From: Rhodohalobacter halophilus
Lineage (GTDB): Bacteria > Bacteroidota > Rhodothermia > Balneolales > Balneolaceae
Assembly (NCBI RefSeq): GCF_001715195.1
Contig: NZ_MDWE01000023.1
Coordinates: 62,001-126,000, forward strand
Reading direction: 5' to 3'
DNA length: 64,000 nt
Below, in pieces: positions 18,493-28,181 of this stretch. Each line of letters starts with the position of its first letter. The stretch's first letter is position 1. The position numbers were made by a program, and so were the translations under genes. Below the pieces are notes generated by a model. It ran no database searches. It saw only the letters and a program-made list of their open reading frames with translations, and was not told where the DNA came from.

Positions 18493-19442
18493 AATGAGTC
18501 GTCTGTTTTTGCGATGTGTAAAATTGCGTCTCCTTTGTGAACTACGGGATTATAATTTAACCCAATAACTCTGCCTTCGAACTTACTGATAACCTTAACG
18601 GATTCATTTCCATAAGGATCAGTGATTCTGCCAAGCAACTGACGTTTTGTTATATGTTCACCCAAGATGATTTTAGGTTGAAAAAGCCCGGCAATTCGAG
18701 CTCTTACCCAGCTTGATTTCTGATAAATTTCAAATTTCTGAGGAGCAGGTGCTTTACTTATCATACCCAAATGTTTCATAAGGCGCTGCGTCCCCTGGAT
18801 CGCCTCGTTTACACCAAATTCGTCTATTCGCAATGACTCCCCGGTCTCAAATACAAGAATCTGTTTCCCTTTTTTGTAGGCAGCTTTCCGAAAAGATTTA
18901 TCGATTAAACTTGAATGAAGTATTACAGGTGGTGAAAAAGCTTTGGCTAGTTCAACATTTTCATCTATTTCAAAAGAGCATCGAATCTGAGGGAAATTGG
19001 AACGACTTGCTCCACCCGTATGAAAATCAATTCCATAATCAATTTTAGGAATGATCTCATTCATAATATTATAAGCCACCAAATTTGCAAGCGAACCTCC
19101 TTTTGAACCGGGAAAGCTTCGGTTGATATCTTTCCCGTCAGGAACTCCACGAACATTTTGTATAAATCCGTAAACATTCATCAATGGAATGGCAATCACA
19201 GAACCGGCTTCCGGTTTTAACAGGTTTTTGGTGAGCATTCGCCTGACAATCTCAATACCATTGATTTCATCCCCGTGTAAACCTCCTGAAATCAGTAACG
19301 TCGGGCCTTTTTGTTCTCCCCTGATGACTCTTACAGGCAAATCTATACTGGTGTATGTGGGAAGCTTTGCAATGGACAGATTTATAAGTTTATCCTCTCC
19401 CCTTGCAATTTTTGTCCCGTTAATTTCAATAATATCAGACAT
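18489..19442 (-). CDS. Succinylglutamate desuccinylase/aspartoacylase-type M14 metallohydrolase
   Basis: A 317-residue member of the AstE/AspA branch of zinc carboxypeptidases. The zinc motif is [12 protein letters not shown] (His and Glu), with a later DFHTGG providing the third ligand, and a C-terminal beta domain ([30 protein letters not shown]). Members cleave N-acyl or C-terminal amide bonds. ATG 19442 is used; it overlaps the rimK stop in ATGTCTGA. In this context it probably removes or processes what RimK adds, as proposed for amidoligase operons; the substrate is unknown. Confidence 0.88.
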   Translation of the reverse strand: MSDIIEINGTKIARGEDKLINLSIAKLPTYTSIDLPVRVIRGEQKGPTLLISGGLHGDEINGIEIVRRMLTKNLLKPEAGSVIAIPLMNVYGFIQNVRGVPDGKDINRSFPGSKGGSLANLVAYNIMNEIIPKIDYGIDFHTGGASRSNFPQIRCSFEIDENVELAKAFSPPVILHSSLIDKSFRKAAYKKGKQILVFETGESLRIDEFGVNEAIQGTQRLMKHLGMISKAPAPQKFEIYQKSSWVRARIAGLFQPKIILGEHITKRQLLGRITDPYGNESVKVISKFEGRVIGLNYNPVVHKGDAILHIAKTDDSL

Positions 19443-20367
19443 CTGAATTGTATTTTTTGCTCTTACGCCTTTTTGACTGCTCAATTCGCTTAACAACAAA
19501 GTTGATCACTTCTGTGGCTATATCTTTATTTGTGGTTTTTTCAATTCCTTCCAGCCCCGGTGATGAGTTAACCTCAAGCACTAAAGGACCTCGCTCGGAT
19601 TGAAGCATATCAACTCCTGCAATTGAGAGTCCCATTGCTTTAGCTGCTGTTAAGGCAACCTTTCGCTCCTCCTTTGTCAGTTTGATGAGTGTTCCTGTTC
19701 CACCTTGATGTAAATTGGATCGGAACTCTCCCTCTTTACCCTGCCGTTTCATCGCCCCAACAACCTTGTTGTCTATCACAAACGCGCGTAAATCTGCACC
19801 TTTTGCCTCTTCTATAAACTCCTGAACTATCACACGAGCCTTCATGCTATGAAAAGCTTCAATAATCGATTCCGCTGCTTTTTTTGTCGGTGCAAGCACC
19901 ACACCGTACCCTTGAGTTCCCTCCAATAGTTTTACGATAAGAGGAGCTCCGCCAACACTGTCTATAATTTTCTTGACCTCTTTACTGTAATTCGTAAAAA
20001 CAGTTTTAGGCATACCGATATCTGCCCGGGCAAGTATCTGTAAACTTCTCAATTTATCCCTGGATCGAACAAGTGCCTGCGATTCCACCGCAGTCGGAAC
20101 GTTCATCATCTCAAATTGACGAACAACCGCTGCACCGTAAAAAGTTACAGAAGCTCCGATTCGAGGAATAACCGCGTCCACATTTTTTACTCTTTCACCT
20201 TTATAATAGATCGATGGTTTATCCTGTTCAATAACAATGTCACACTTCAAGTGATCCAGAATAACGGCTTCGTGCCCTTTATTCTCGATCGCCTCCACTA
20301 ATCGTTTTGTTGAATAGAGTGAGCGGTTTCTTGAAAGAATGACAATTTTATAAATCGGGTGCTGCAT
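19435..20367 (-). CDS. rimK: RimK-type ATP-grasp amidoligase
   Basis: A 310-residue ATP-grasp ligase. Blocks include [19 protein letters not shown], the nucleotide-binding [17 protein letters not shown], and the metal-binding end [18 protein letters not shown]. RimK adds glutamate residues to the C-terminus of ribosomal protein S6 in E. coli; relatives make other peptide-type links. It sits in a leftward operon after a retropepsin-type protease and overlaps the AstE-like gene by 8 bases. The gene symbol reflects family, not proven S6 specificity. Confidence 0.9.
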   Translation of the reverse strand: MQHPIYKIVILSRNRSLYSTKRLVEAIENKGHEAVILDHLKCDIVIEQDKPSIYYKGERVKNVDAVIPRIGASVTFYGAAVVRQFEMMNVPTAVESQALVRSRDKLRSLQILARADIGMPKTVFTNYSKEVKKIIDSVGGAPLIVKLLEGTQGYGVVLAPTKKAAESIIEAFHSMKARVIVQEFIEEAKGADLRAFVIDNKVVGAMKRQGKEGEFRSNLHQGGTGTLIKLTKEERKVALTAAKAMGLSIAGVDMLQSERGPLVLEVNSSPGLEGIEKTTNKDIATEVINFVVKRIEQSKRRKSKKYNSDV

Positions 20368-20373
20368 GGGAAC

Positions 20374-20817
20374 CTAAGCCTCTTTTGGTGTGAGATAAAT
20401 TTTAGATACATCGACTAAAAATTTGTCGGTAAGGAATTTACGACCAATTAATACAGGGAATTTCATCTCTGAACGATCGGTTAATGTCAACTCCATTATT
20501 CGTAGTTTACCAAAGAATTTCACTTTCCTTTTAATCGTGTATCTCCTTTCGATTTGACCATTTGAACTTTTTACACTTCTGATAGAATGGATTGGGCAAC
20601 TGTACGGAGAGTCCTCATATTCAGGATGGTTGGGGTCCAAAACATTAAATCGAACCCACTGACTATCATTCTTGTCAAACGTTTCTATATGATGACAGTG
20701 CAAACTAGATGTATAAGCACCGGTATCAATTTTTGCATCGAGATTGTAGATAGAGAACTCCGGAAAGTCGATTTTCTCTATTCTGCCAATGATCGGTTTT
20801 GTGCGATTATTTTTCAA
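20374..20817 (-). CDS. Retropepsin-like aspartic protease (RimB/COG4067 type)
   Basis: A 147-residue protein with the aspartic protease motif AKIDTGAYTSSLHCHHI (Asp31-Thr-Gly), ending with FPVLIGRKFL. This matches the COG4067 'ATP-dependent zinc protease' family, which comparative studies reassigned as retropepsin-like and found beside RimK-type ligases. It is the first gene of the four-gene operon, 6 bases before rimK. It may trim peptide tags or mature a substrate. As a single-domain protein it should act as a dimer, as retropepsins do. Confidence 0.85.
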   Translation of the reverse strand: MKNNRTKPIIGRIEKIDFPEFSIYNLDAKIDTGAYTSSLHCHHIETFDKNDSQWVRFNVLDPNHPEYEDSPYSCPIHSIRSVKSSNGQIERRYTIKRKVKFFGKLRIMELTLTDRSEMKFPVLIGRKFLTDKFLVDVSKIYLTPKEA

Positions 20818-20916
20818 TATTTTCCTTTTTTTGGTGGACCAAAAATAAGACCTTTTAACCTGTATTGCATTCTTATTTTATACTCATAATAACCCTCAAC
20901 TGAACATCCTTTTTGA

Positions 20917-21984
20917 ATGAAATTGAAACCATCTCTCATTCTCGACCCCAATCGTTGTAAAAGTAATATTGCCAGAATTACACAGAAAGCGAAAGATCAC
21001 GGTTTGGATTTTCGCCCCCATTTTAAAACACACCAATCGAAAGAAGTGGGCCGATGGTTTAGAAATGAAGGAATTAACGGAATTACTGTATCCTCCGTTG
21101 ATATGGCGAAATATTTTACGGAGGATGGCTGGAGTGATATAACTATTGCCTTTCCATTCTATTCCGGGATGATTGAAGGACTAAAAGAGCTTGAATCAAC
21201 AACCAAACTAAGGCTTTTTCTAAATGATGAACAGGATATTCAACGACTCAATAGAGAACTAAATAATCCATTCAAAATATACATTGAGATAGATGCCGGT
21301 TATGGTCGAAGCGGAGTTTCTCATAACGATTATGGAAAAATAGAATATCTGATGAAAGCTGCAGAGGAAGGTGAGCTTTCCAAGTTCCACGGCTTTTATA
21401 TTCACGATGGCGGAACATATAAAGCACGAAGTATTGAAGAAATAAAATCACTCATACTAGACTCTCACTCTGCATTAAAAACGTTGAAAGAGAGATACCC
21501 CGATGCAGCAACATCACTTGGCGACACCCCTTCTGCCAGTGTTTTAAAGAGTTTTGAGGGAATTGATGAAATCACACCGGGTAATTTAGTCTTTTACGAC
21601 TGGATGCAGGTTCAGATTGGAAGCTGCCGTGCAGATGATGTAGCCGTTTGGGTTGAAGTACCCTTTGCTCAAGAGATTTCCGGCAATAAAGCAATTGTAC
21701 ACAGCGGAGCTGTACACTTTTCTAAAGATTATATTCTCTATAATGAGCGGAAAAATTTCGGCCAGGTTGTCCATCCCGACTCAGAAAAATTAATTCCCAA
21801 GGAAAACTGTTTTCTCTCTGCCCTATCCCAAGAGCATGGAACCGTGTCCGGATTTAGCAAAGAGTCTATCCAAGAGAACGGCTCCATACGGGTTCTGCCG
21901 ATTCACTCCTGTCTGACAGCAAACCTTTTTGACAAATACATCACCCCCGACGGAAAAACGATCGAGAAAAGAGTGTTATCATGA
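20917..21984 (+). CDS. D-threonine aldolase / D-serine dehydratase-type PLP enzyme
   Basis: A 355-residue fold-type III (alanine racemase-like) PLP enzyme. The PLP lysine is Lys37 in RPHFKTHQS, which is the D-threonine aldolase/DSD signature. The C-terminal metal site appears as SQEHGTVSG and LPIHSCLTANLF (HxC). Such enzymes cleave D-beta-hydroxy amino acids or dehydrate D-serine. The substrate cannot be fixed from sequence. It overlaps the next gene by 4 bases (ATGA). Confidence 0.88.
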   Translation: MKLKPSLILDPNRCKSNIARITQKAKDHGLDFRPHFKTHQSKEVGRWFRNEGINGITVSSVDMAKYFTEDGWSDITIAFPFYSGMIEGLKELESTTKLRLFLNDEQDIQRLNRELNNPFKIYIEIDAGYGRSGVSHNDYGKIEYLMKAAEEGELSKFHGFYIHDGGTYKARSIEEIKSLILDSHSALKTLKERYPDAATSLGDTPSASVLKSFEGIDEITPGNLVFYDWMQVQIGSCRADDVAVWVEVPFAQEISGNKAIVHSGAVHFSKDYILYNERKNFGQVVHPDSEKLIPKENCFLSALSQEHGTVSGFSKESIQENGSIRVLPIHSCLTANLFDKYITPDGKTIEKRVLS

Positions 21985-22487
21985 TGAATGAGCTTGAAAT
22001 AGAGGAGAAATACTCAAAATTTTGGCCACTGGTCGCAACCATCAGCGGCTTGGTAGCTATTGTGCTTTTTACCTTCTATCTGACTGTAGACGAAGTATTG
22101 ATAGAGGGATATTTACGATTGACTGCTTTTTCATTCTTTGCGTTAACTGTTCTCAGTCTGTTTAAAGTAAAAGATGGTAAAGTGATGATTCAGTTTGAGA
22201 AAGATGAAGACAGCATAGCCATAAGATACATTGTCCGAAATAGATTAGTCTACGAAGAGGCATTCCCGCTTTCCGATATTGAGGAGATAAAAGTGGATCA
22301 AATGCCGAACAAATCACTCTACAACGACTTTGCGAAGAAAGATCGAACTGTTCGATTAAAGAAAAGAAAATCGGATGGCTGGTTATACCTGGCTCAGCTG
22401 CACGGACGAGTTATTCCGTTGACAGAAAATAACGCTTTAAAAGTGAAGGACTTTTTTATATCCGCTATGGAAAAAGCTAAAAATTAA
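21981..22487 (+). CDS. Two-TM protein with PH-like C-terminal domain, unknown
   Basis: A 168-residue protein: a short N-terminus, two membrane helices (about 16-37 and 42-60), and a cytosolic beta-rich part (KVMIQFEKDEDSIAIRYIVRNRLVYEEAFPLSDIEEIKVDQM) resembling bacterial PH-like domains. I do not recognise a named family. It is translationally coupled to the PLP enzyme and overlaps pssA tail to tail by 11 bases. Confidence 0.65.
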   Translation: MMNELEIEEKYSKFWPLVATISGLVAIVLFTFYLTVDEVLIEGYLRLTAFSFFALTVLSLFKVKDGKVMIQFEKDEDSIAIRYIVRNRLVYEEAFPLSDIEEIKVDQMPNKSLYNDFAKKDRTVRLKKRKSDGWLYLAQLHGRVIPLTENNALKVKDFFISAMEKAKN

Positions 22488-23301
22488 TTCCATTGTTCAG
22501 GGGGTCCGGATCATCCGTGAACGCTTGTTTCCAGAATATATACGCTCCTAAAACAAGCCCTTTGAGGATAAAGAAGGAAAACACGATAATAAGGCCGATA
22601 TCCTGGAAGATCAGGATTAAGATTAAGTAGACTAAAATCAACAACAGGCGAGCTTTATATTTTTTAACGGAGTCCCGGTCAAACCTTGGGATTTTATCAA
22701 ACGGAATGGTGCTCACCATCAAAAATGAGAGCAGTATAACTACAGGAATGAGAACACTGATAACCCCCTGCTCAAACCCATCAAACAGGTGAAGTTTGTT
22801 GGAAAATGTGAGGTAAAAACCGGAGAACATGACCGCTTGTGCCGGTATCGGCAAACCACGAAAATAGACTGCATTTTCGGCATATTTCGATTCTACATTG
22901 TACCTCGCCAGCCGGATGGCACCGCAAATGGGCGGCAGTGCACTCAATAAAATTCCAATGATCGCGAGTTCATTGAGAGCAAATGTATAAATTAAAAATC
23001 CCGGAGCAACCCCAAATGAAACCACATCGCTGATGGAATCGAGCTCCATGCCAAACTCACTGGTTGCATTGGCCAGGCGGGCCATGAAACCGTCTAATGC
23101 GTCAAAAAGTCCTGCAAAAACAATGAGCCAGGCACCGAATCTCAGGTTCCCATCCGCTATTAGAATAATGGCTAAAAATCCACAAAACAGGTTCATCAAT
23201 GTGAAAAAGCTCGGTACCACGATTCGTGGAATAGGCTTTATCTTTCGTTTTTTTTGCCTCTTACCTTTCTTGAACCTCAGTTTCTGGATCGGATATTTCA
23301 T
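22477..23301 (-). CDS. pssA: CDP-diacylglycerol-serine O-phosphatidyltransferase
   Basis: A 274-residue integral membrane enzyme joining serine to CDP-diacylglycerol. The CDP-alcohol phosphatidyltransferase signature is complete: Asp67, Asp70-Gly71, Ala74-Arg75, Gly84, Asp88 and Asp92. The N-terminus is strongly basic (KKGKRQKKRKIK) and about seven helices follow. It directly follows psd with 2 bases between, so the two steps to phosphatidylethanolamine are made together. It ends the leftward aroE-pssA operon. Confidence 0.95.
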   Translation of the reverse strand: MKYPIQKLRFKKGKRQKKRKIKPIPRIVVPSFFTLMNLFCGFLAIILIADGNLRFGAWLIVFAGLFDALDGFMARLANATSEFGMELDSISDVVSFGVAPGFLIYTFALNELAIIGILLSALPPICGAIRLARYNVESKYAENAVYFRGLPIPAQAVMFSGFYLTFSNKLHLFDGFEQGVISVLIPVVILLSFLMVSTIPFDKIPRFDRDSVKKYKARLLLILVYLILILIFQDIGLIIVFSFFILKGLVLGAYIFWKQAFTDDPDPLNNGINF

Positions 23302-23303
23302 AA

Positions 23304-23951
23304 TCAGTTAATTTTACCGATGATTGATTCTCCGGCCACGGTTTTATCACCAATCTTTACTTGAATATCAACATTTTTGGGAAGCAGAAGATCCATTCTG
23401 GATCCAAATTTCATGATACCAAATCTCTCTCCCGCTTTTAAGGTATCTCCTTCATCTATGTGATACACGATTCGTCGAGCCAGGAACCCGGTAATCTGTT
23501 TAAACATCATTTTCATACCAGAAGAATGACGCACTCCAAAATGAGCCCGTTCGTTCATTTCTGAAGCGTGATCCTCCCATGCCATCAAATATTTCCCGGG
23601 ATAGTACTTCAGGTACTCCAGCTTCCCGGATATCGGATTTCTGTTGACATGGACATTCAACGGTGATAGAAAAATGCTAACCTGTGTCACAGGCTCACCT
23701 ACGTATTCATTTTCCTCTACATCCTGAATGAGAACTACTTTCCCGTCTGCAGGTGAAATAATCAGGGAGTCGTCGTTTGGAGTAATTCTGTCCGGATCAC
23801 GAAAAAAGTAGAGAACCAGTCCGCAAAGTGCCACCAACAACGGATACACAATGTACCCCAGCCAAACCGGAGCAAATGTGAGTACGTAGATGACAAGTAA
23901 ACTGAATCCGAATACAACGGTAATTGTAGGAAATCCTTCCTTTGCGAGCAT
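23304..23951 (-). CDS. psd: Phosphatidylserine decarboxylase (short form)
   Basis: A 215-residue pyruvoyl-dependent decarboxylase of the short, archaetidylserine-decarboxylase-like type. Two N-terminal helices precede RDPDR, the ISPADGKV block, the LSPLNVHVNRNPISG block, and the self-cleavage site KFGSRMD, where Gly183-Ser184 would split to give the pyruvoyl group. The classical LGST is replaced by FGSR, as is usual in the short class. It makes phosphatidylethanolamine at the inner membrane. Confidence 0.95.
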   Translation of the reverse strand: MLAKEGFPTITVVFGFSLLVIYVLTFAPVWLGYIVYPLLVALCGLVLYFFRDPDRITPNDDSLIISPADGKVVLIQDVEENEYVGEPVTQVSIFLSPLNVHVNRNPISGKLEYLKYYPGKYLMAWEDHASEMNERAHFGVRHSSGMKMMFKQITGFLARRIVYHIDEGDTLKAGERFGIMKFGSRMDLLLPKNVDIQVKIGDKTVAGESIIGKIN

Positions 23952-23957
23952 TGGTTA

Positions 23958-25301
23958 TTAGCCTCCGAAAGTTCGTAGAATATCGTTAAATGTGACAAGA
24001 ATGAATATGCCGATGAGTAGAATAAAGCCAAGTTGCTGCAATCCCATTCGCACTTTTGGAGAGGGTTCGCGACGAGTGATGCCCTCGTATAGAAGAAACA
24101 TGAAATGGCCTCCGTCCAGTGCCGGTATTGGCAGCATATTCATAATAGCAAGTGTGATGCTCAAAAACGCGGTGATATTCCAGAACCCGAGCCAGCCGCC
24201 ACGGTCGGTTGCCTCGCGGGTAATATTGGCGATGGCTACAGGTCCGCCCAGGTTGTCTCTTACCGAAATATCACCGGAAAACATTTTACCCAAACCCTGA
24301 ACAATACCAAATAGTGCATCATTAGATCGGGAAACACCTTCACCTAAAGCTCCGGCAAAAGAGTACTCTACCCTTTCTACCCGAAATACATTTGTAAAAT
24401 CGGGGGATGCTATACCAATCTGACCAGTATTTGGATCAGGTGTAACATTCACTTCTATCTGCTCTCCATCTCTTTCGATTAAAAAGTTCAGAGAAGATTC
24501 TGAAGACTGAATTTTTTCTACCACTTGGACCCAATAATCTACCGGCTCTCCATCTACAGCAACAATTTTATCACCGCCTTTTAAACCGGCTTGTTCGGCA
24601 GGTGATCCTTCTTGAACTGAAGAAATTGTACTGGGTAAATAGTGTTCTTGAGAGATAAATCCGTCTTTACTAACTAAATCTAAAAAATTCGGCGGTGTCG
24701 GAATTTCCATTCTCTCACCATTCCGTTCAATCAAAAAAGTAACATTTCGTTCAGTTAGTGCCGATGGATTAAGTAGCTGACGGAAATGCTCTACCTCTCT
24801 CCCATTCACACCAATGAGCCTGTCACCGGTCCGTAGGCCGATATCATAAGCAACGGATTGTTCACTCACGTAGGCACCCTTCATGGAATCAATAGGAATT
24901 ACGGAATCTCCGTAACTGAGAGCAATTCCTGCATAGATAAGGATGGCCAGAATAACATTAAAGATTACTCCGGCTGTAATCACAATCATTCGCTGCCAGA
25001 CAGGCTTTGCCCTGAATTCGTCAGGTTGCACCTCTTGGTCCACAAATTCAGTCTCCATAGACTCATCCAGCATTCCGGCAATACTTACGTATCCGCCTAG
25101 CGGTGTTGCACCGATCACATATTCAGTGTCCCCTTTTTTGAATCCGAATATTTTAGGCGGGAAACCAATAGAAAATTTATCAACTCTCATGCCAAAGAAC
25201 TTAGCAGCAAGAAAATGGCCCAGTTCATGTATAGTTACAAGAATAAAAATTGCAGCTATAAAAATGAGAATGGTACTCGAAAAACTTAAAATCCAATCCA
25301 T
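23958..25301 (-). CDS. rseP: Site-2 membrane metalloprotease RseP
   Basis: A 447-residue intramembrane protease. The zinc motif HELGH is at 25-29 within the first helix and the second ligand motif is MLPIPALDGGHF near the C-terminus. Two PDZ regions lie between (about 125-195 and 205-275). It cuts anti-sigma factors and signal-peptide remnants. It lies between dxr and psd, the common envelope-gene order. The window's own anti-sigma candidate at 41.8 kb has no visible membrane helix, so it is not an obvious substrate. Confidence 0.95.
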   Translation of the reverse strand: MDWILSFSSTILIFIAAIFILVTIHELGHFLAAKFFGMRVDKFSIGFPPKIFGFKKGDTEYVIGATPLGGYVSIAGMLDESMETEFVDQEVQPDEFRAKPVWQRMIVITAGVIFNVILAILIYAGIALSYGDSVIPIDSMKGAYVSEQSVAYDIGLRTGDRLIGVNGREVEHFRQLLNPSALTERNVTFLIERNGERMEIPTPPNFLDLVSKDGFISQEHYLPSTISSVQEGSPAEQAGLKGGDKIVAVDGEPVDYWVQVVEKIQSSESSLNFLIERDGEQIEVNVTPDPNTGQIGIASPDFTNVFRVERVEYSFAGALGEGVSRSNDALFGIVQGLGKMFSGDISVRDNLGGPVAIANITREATDRGGWLGFWNITAFLSITLAIMNMLPIPALDGGHFMFLLYEGITRREPSPKVRMGLQQLGFILLIGIFILVTFNDILRTFGG

Positions 25302-25306
25302 AAAAT

Positions 25307-26461
25307 CTATTGTAGTAAAGTGCGTGCAAACTCACGCGTTTGCTTGTCAACCAACCGTAACGTTTCGGGAATCAGTTCCTTGTTCGATTGAATACTGTTT
25401 AAAGATTCTTCAATAATTAATGGGATGTCAATATAACGAATTTCATTGTTCAAAAAGCGTTCTACAGCAATTTCATTTGCGGCATTCAAGATAGCCGGAG
25501 CAAATCCACCGGTTTTTGAAGCAGTGATGGCCAACTCTAAACATGGGAATTTTTTGTAATCTACCGGTTCAAATTCCATATTTATTGTTGATGAGAAATC
25601 CAGTGTAGCATTGGGGTAATCCACTCGGTCGGGGTATGTCAATGCGTATAAAATTGGGACTTTCATATCCGGAGGGCCCAGTTGTGCTTTAGATGAACCG
25701 TCAATAAACTCCACAATAGAGTGAATAATACTTTGCGGATGAATAACCGGATGAATCTTGTCTACAGGTAAATCAAAGAGCCATTTTGCTTCAATGATTT
25801 CAAGACCTTTATTCATCATAGTTGCCGAATCAACAGTAATTTTAGAACCCATCTCCCAGTTGGGGTGCCTCAGGGCATCTTTAACTGTAACACTCTTAAG
25901 CTCTTCAACGGTGTGACTCCTAAAGGGGCCGCCGCTTGCCGTAATGATGATTTTCTGTATTGATTCGGACTTTTCTCCCACGATGGATTGTAACATGGCC
26001 GAATGCTCGGAATCAACTGGTATCAGGTTTCCTTCTTTGAACCCCGGGAGTTTATTGAGGATCTCACCTCCTACAACCAATGACTCTTTATTTGCCAGTG
26101 CCACTCGCTTACCTCGTTCCAATGCTTTGTAGGTTGGTATAAATCCGGAAAACCCCACAAGACTATTCAGAAGGATGTCGTAATCTGCGTCTATCGTCAG
26201 ATCTTCAAGAGACTGGGCATTAAAAAAAACGGAAACCGGATTGTAAGTCAGCAACGATAGGAACTCTTCTCTGTTTGACTCATCACACAGAACCAGGTAG
26301 TCCGGTTTAAGGAGGTTAGCCTGTTGTGCAAGCTTTTGAAAATTCTGATTCGCCGTCAATATCGAAACTGTAAACAGTTCCGGTTTTTCGAGCACTATTT
26401 CTATTGCCTGAGAACCAATAGAACCGGTTGATCCGAGTATCGCTATATTTTGTTGCTTCAA
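25307..26461 (-). CDS. dxr: 1-deoxy-D-xylulose 5-phosphate reductoisomerase
   Basis: A 384-residue enzyme of the MEP isoprenoid pathway that makes 2-C-methylerythritol 4-phosphate with NADPH. The NADPH loop GSTGSIGSQA is at 10-19; the metal/substrate part has PVDSEHSA, ITASGGPFR, HPNWEMGSKITVDSATMMNKGLE and IHPQSIIHSIVEF. It starts 42 bases after the HDAC-like gene and is 5 bases ahead of rseP. Confidence 0.97.
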   Translation of the reverse strand: MKQQNIAILGSTGSIGSQAIEIVLEKPELFTVSILTANQNFQKLAQQANLLKPDYLVLCDESNREEFLSLLTYNPVSVFFNAQSLEDLTIDADYDILLNSLVGFSGFIPTYKALERGKRVALANKESLVVGGEILNKLPGFKEGNLIPVDSEHSAMLQSIVGEKSESIQKIIITASGGPFRSHTVEELKSVTVKDALRHPNWEMGSKITVDSATMMNKGLEIIEAKWLFDLPVDKIHPVIHPQSIIHSIVEFIDGSSKAQLGPPDMKVPILYALTYPDRVDYPNATLDFSSTINMEFEPVDYKKFPCLELAITASKTGGFAPAILNAANEIAVERFLNNEIRYIDIPLIIEESLNSIQSNKELIPETLRLVDKQTREFARTLLQ

Positions 26462-26503
26462 GTACTATCTCTTCGTTTATCTGTTGTGCTAAAATAGAGA
26501 ATG

Positions 26504-27415
26504 TTAGTGAAAGTACGGAGCCGAAATCTCCTTTGCGGTTTTATACATTAACGCATGTGCCTCAACTGTTTGAAGAATAGTAGGTGCATACCCGCCCGAT
26601 AATAGAAGAGCCAGTGGAATCTCTTTCTGTGTGACAGTTTCAATTACGAGACGCTCCCTCTCCTCTAAACCTCGAGTGGTAAGTGATAATCTTCCAAAAT
26701 GATCATCCTCCAGCGGATCAATTCCAGCCAGATAGAAGATTAGATCAGGTGTAAACTTTTCGAATACCTTATCCAGAGAGTCGCCCAAAGATTGAATATA
26801 TTCCCGGTCTCCGGTTTTATCAGGAAGGCCAACATCTAAACTGGAAGGCGGTTTTACAAACGGATAATTTTTCTCTCCATGAATGGAAAATGTAAAAACG
26901 TTGGGTTCATCTTCAAAAATTGCGGCATTCCCATTTCCCTGGTGTACATCAACATCAATGATCATCACCTTATTTACCCACTTAGATTGACGCAGGACTT
27001 TGATGGCAACAGCCACGTCATTATACACACAAAAGCCTTCTCCGTGATCGGGCATCGCGTGATGGGTACCGCCAGCCAAATTACCGGCAATACCGTCCTG
27101 AAGTGCCATCAAACCGGTATTAATCGTTCCCTGAACGGCAAGACGAGACCGAATAGCCAACTCTTTGCTCCAAGGTAATCCCATTCTTCGAATCTCTTTT
27201 TTTGTAAGGTCTCCTGTCCAGACTCCATGACCATATCGCTGGGTGTGAACCGTATATAGATTTGCAAAATCAACCATCGACGGTTCAACGATATCTGTTT
27301 CTTTAAAAACGTTATTATTGATCAGATAGTCGCGTAATCCCGAAAATTTCTTCATCGGGAACACATGATCTTTAGGTAGTGGAGCAACATAGCCCGGAGA
27401 GTAACTAATTCTCAA
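26504..27415 (-). CDS. Histone deacetylase-like amidohydrolase
   Basis: A 303-residue member of the arginase/deacetylase fold (HDAC class IV/bacterial acetoin-utilisation type). The catalytic His pair is His118-His119 (GGTHHAMP), the zinc ligands are Asp156 and His158 in DVDVHQGNG and a later Asp in GIDPLEDD. It probably removes acetyl groups from small amines or proteins. It lies between pgeF and dxr in the operon. Confidence 0.9.
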   Translation of the reverse strand: MRISYSPGYVAPLPKDHVFPMKKFSGLRDYLINNNVFKETDIVEPSMVDFANLYTVHTQRYGHGVWTGDLTKKEIRRMGLPWSKELAIRSRLAVQGTINTGLMALQDGIAGNLAGGTHHAMPDHGEGFCVYNDVAVAIKVLRQSKWVNKVMIIDVDVHQGNGNAAIFEDEPNVFTFSIHGEKNYPFVKPPSSLDVGLPDKTGDREYIQSLGDSLDKVFEKFTPDLIFYLAGIDPLEDDHFGRLSLTTRGLEERERLVIETVTQKEIPLALLLSGGYAPTILQTVEAHALMYKTAKEISAPYFH

Positions 27416-27428
27416 AATGAACTGTAAT

Positions 27429-28181
27429 TTACGATTCGTTAATTTTTATAAGACCTAACATACGTCCGGCACTGTCTCGTTCTCTTCTGTACGAGTAAAA
27501 TTTAGGATCGTCGATGGTACATTCTGTAGAAATTTCGATATGCTTTTGATCAATACCTGCATTTAAAAGCTGCCATAAAATGAACCCTTTTAAATCTACA
27601 TGTGGCTTTTTGTATGAGTTTCGATCCACGAAACGTTCCGGGAATTTACTTGCAACCTCCTCACCAACTTCAAAATTTTTCAGAGAAATACATGGACTGA
27701 TGTAGATTCGAATATTCTCCGGGTTTGCTCCGAGCTTCTCCATCGTCTTAATTCCTTTCGGCACAATCCCCTCGGCTGCTCCTTTCCAGCCTGCATGGAA
27801 AGCACCAATCACTCCATTTTCTTGATCTGCGGCTAAAATCGCAGCACAGTCTGCCACCCGGATTCCCAGCGCCAAGCCTGTTCTGTTTGTTACAAAACCA
27901 TCTGTTCCATCATAAATTCCCGGACTCGAAATGTTAAGAATCTCCGTTTGATGAACCTGATTTGCAATCGCCAGCCGTTGATAGTCCCAGTCAATCTCCT
28001 TGAATAGAAATTCAAAATTTTGATCAACTTCCTCTTTTGAGGCATTCGTATTATAACCAAGGTTTAAACCGGGTACCCTGCTTTCAGAATTGAAAGCTTC
28101 TCTGTTTGAAAGAGAGAATAGAGCTGAGATTGACGAATTCGAATCAAAAATATATGGGTAGTATAATTTCATGTCATCCAC
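27429..28181 (-). CDS. pgeF: Multicopper/laccase-domain purine nucleosidase (YfiH/PgeF)
   Basis: A 250-residue YfiH-family protein. Signatures are ANQVHQTEI, LGIRVADCAAILA and IGAFHAGWKGAAEGI, which hold the conserved His and Cys zinc ligands. Family members edit peptidoglycan precursors or act as purine nucleoside phosphorylases, and were earlier called polyphenol oxidases. The frame overlaps the aroE stop by 8 bases; the ATG at 28172 is an equally good start. Confidence 0.9.
   Translation of the reverse strand: MDDMKLYYPYIFDSNSSISALFSLSNREAFNSESRVPGLNLGYNTNASKEEVDQNFEFLFKEIDWDYQRLAIANQVHQTEILNISSPGIYDGTDGFVTNRTGLALGIRVADCAAILAADQENGVIGAFHAGWKGAAEGIVPKGIKTMEKLGANPENIRIYISPCISLKNFEVGEEVASKFPERFVDRNSYKKPHVDLKGFILWQLLNAGIDQKHIEISTECTIDDPKFYSYRRERDSAGRMLGLIKINES

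Noticed and set aside
20828-20845. Inverted repeat TTTTTGG-TGGA-CCAAAAA between the retropepsin and PLP-enzyme genes
   Set aside because: Short and A/T-run dominated; it could occur by chance and is not clearly placed as operator or terminator.
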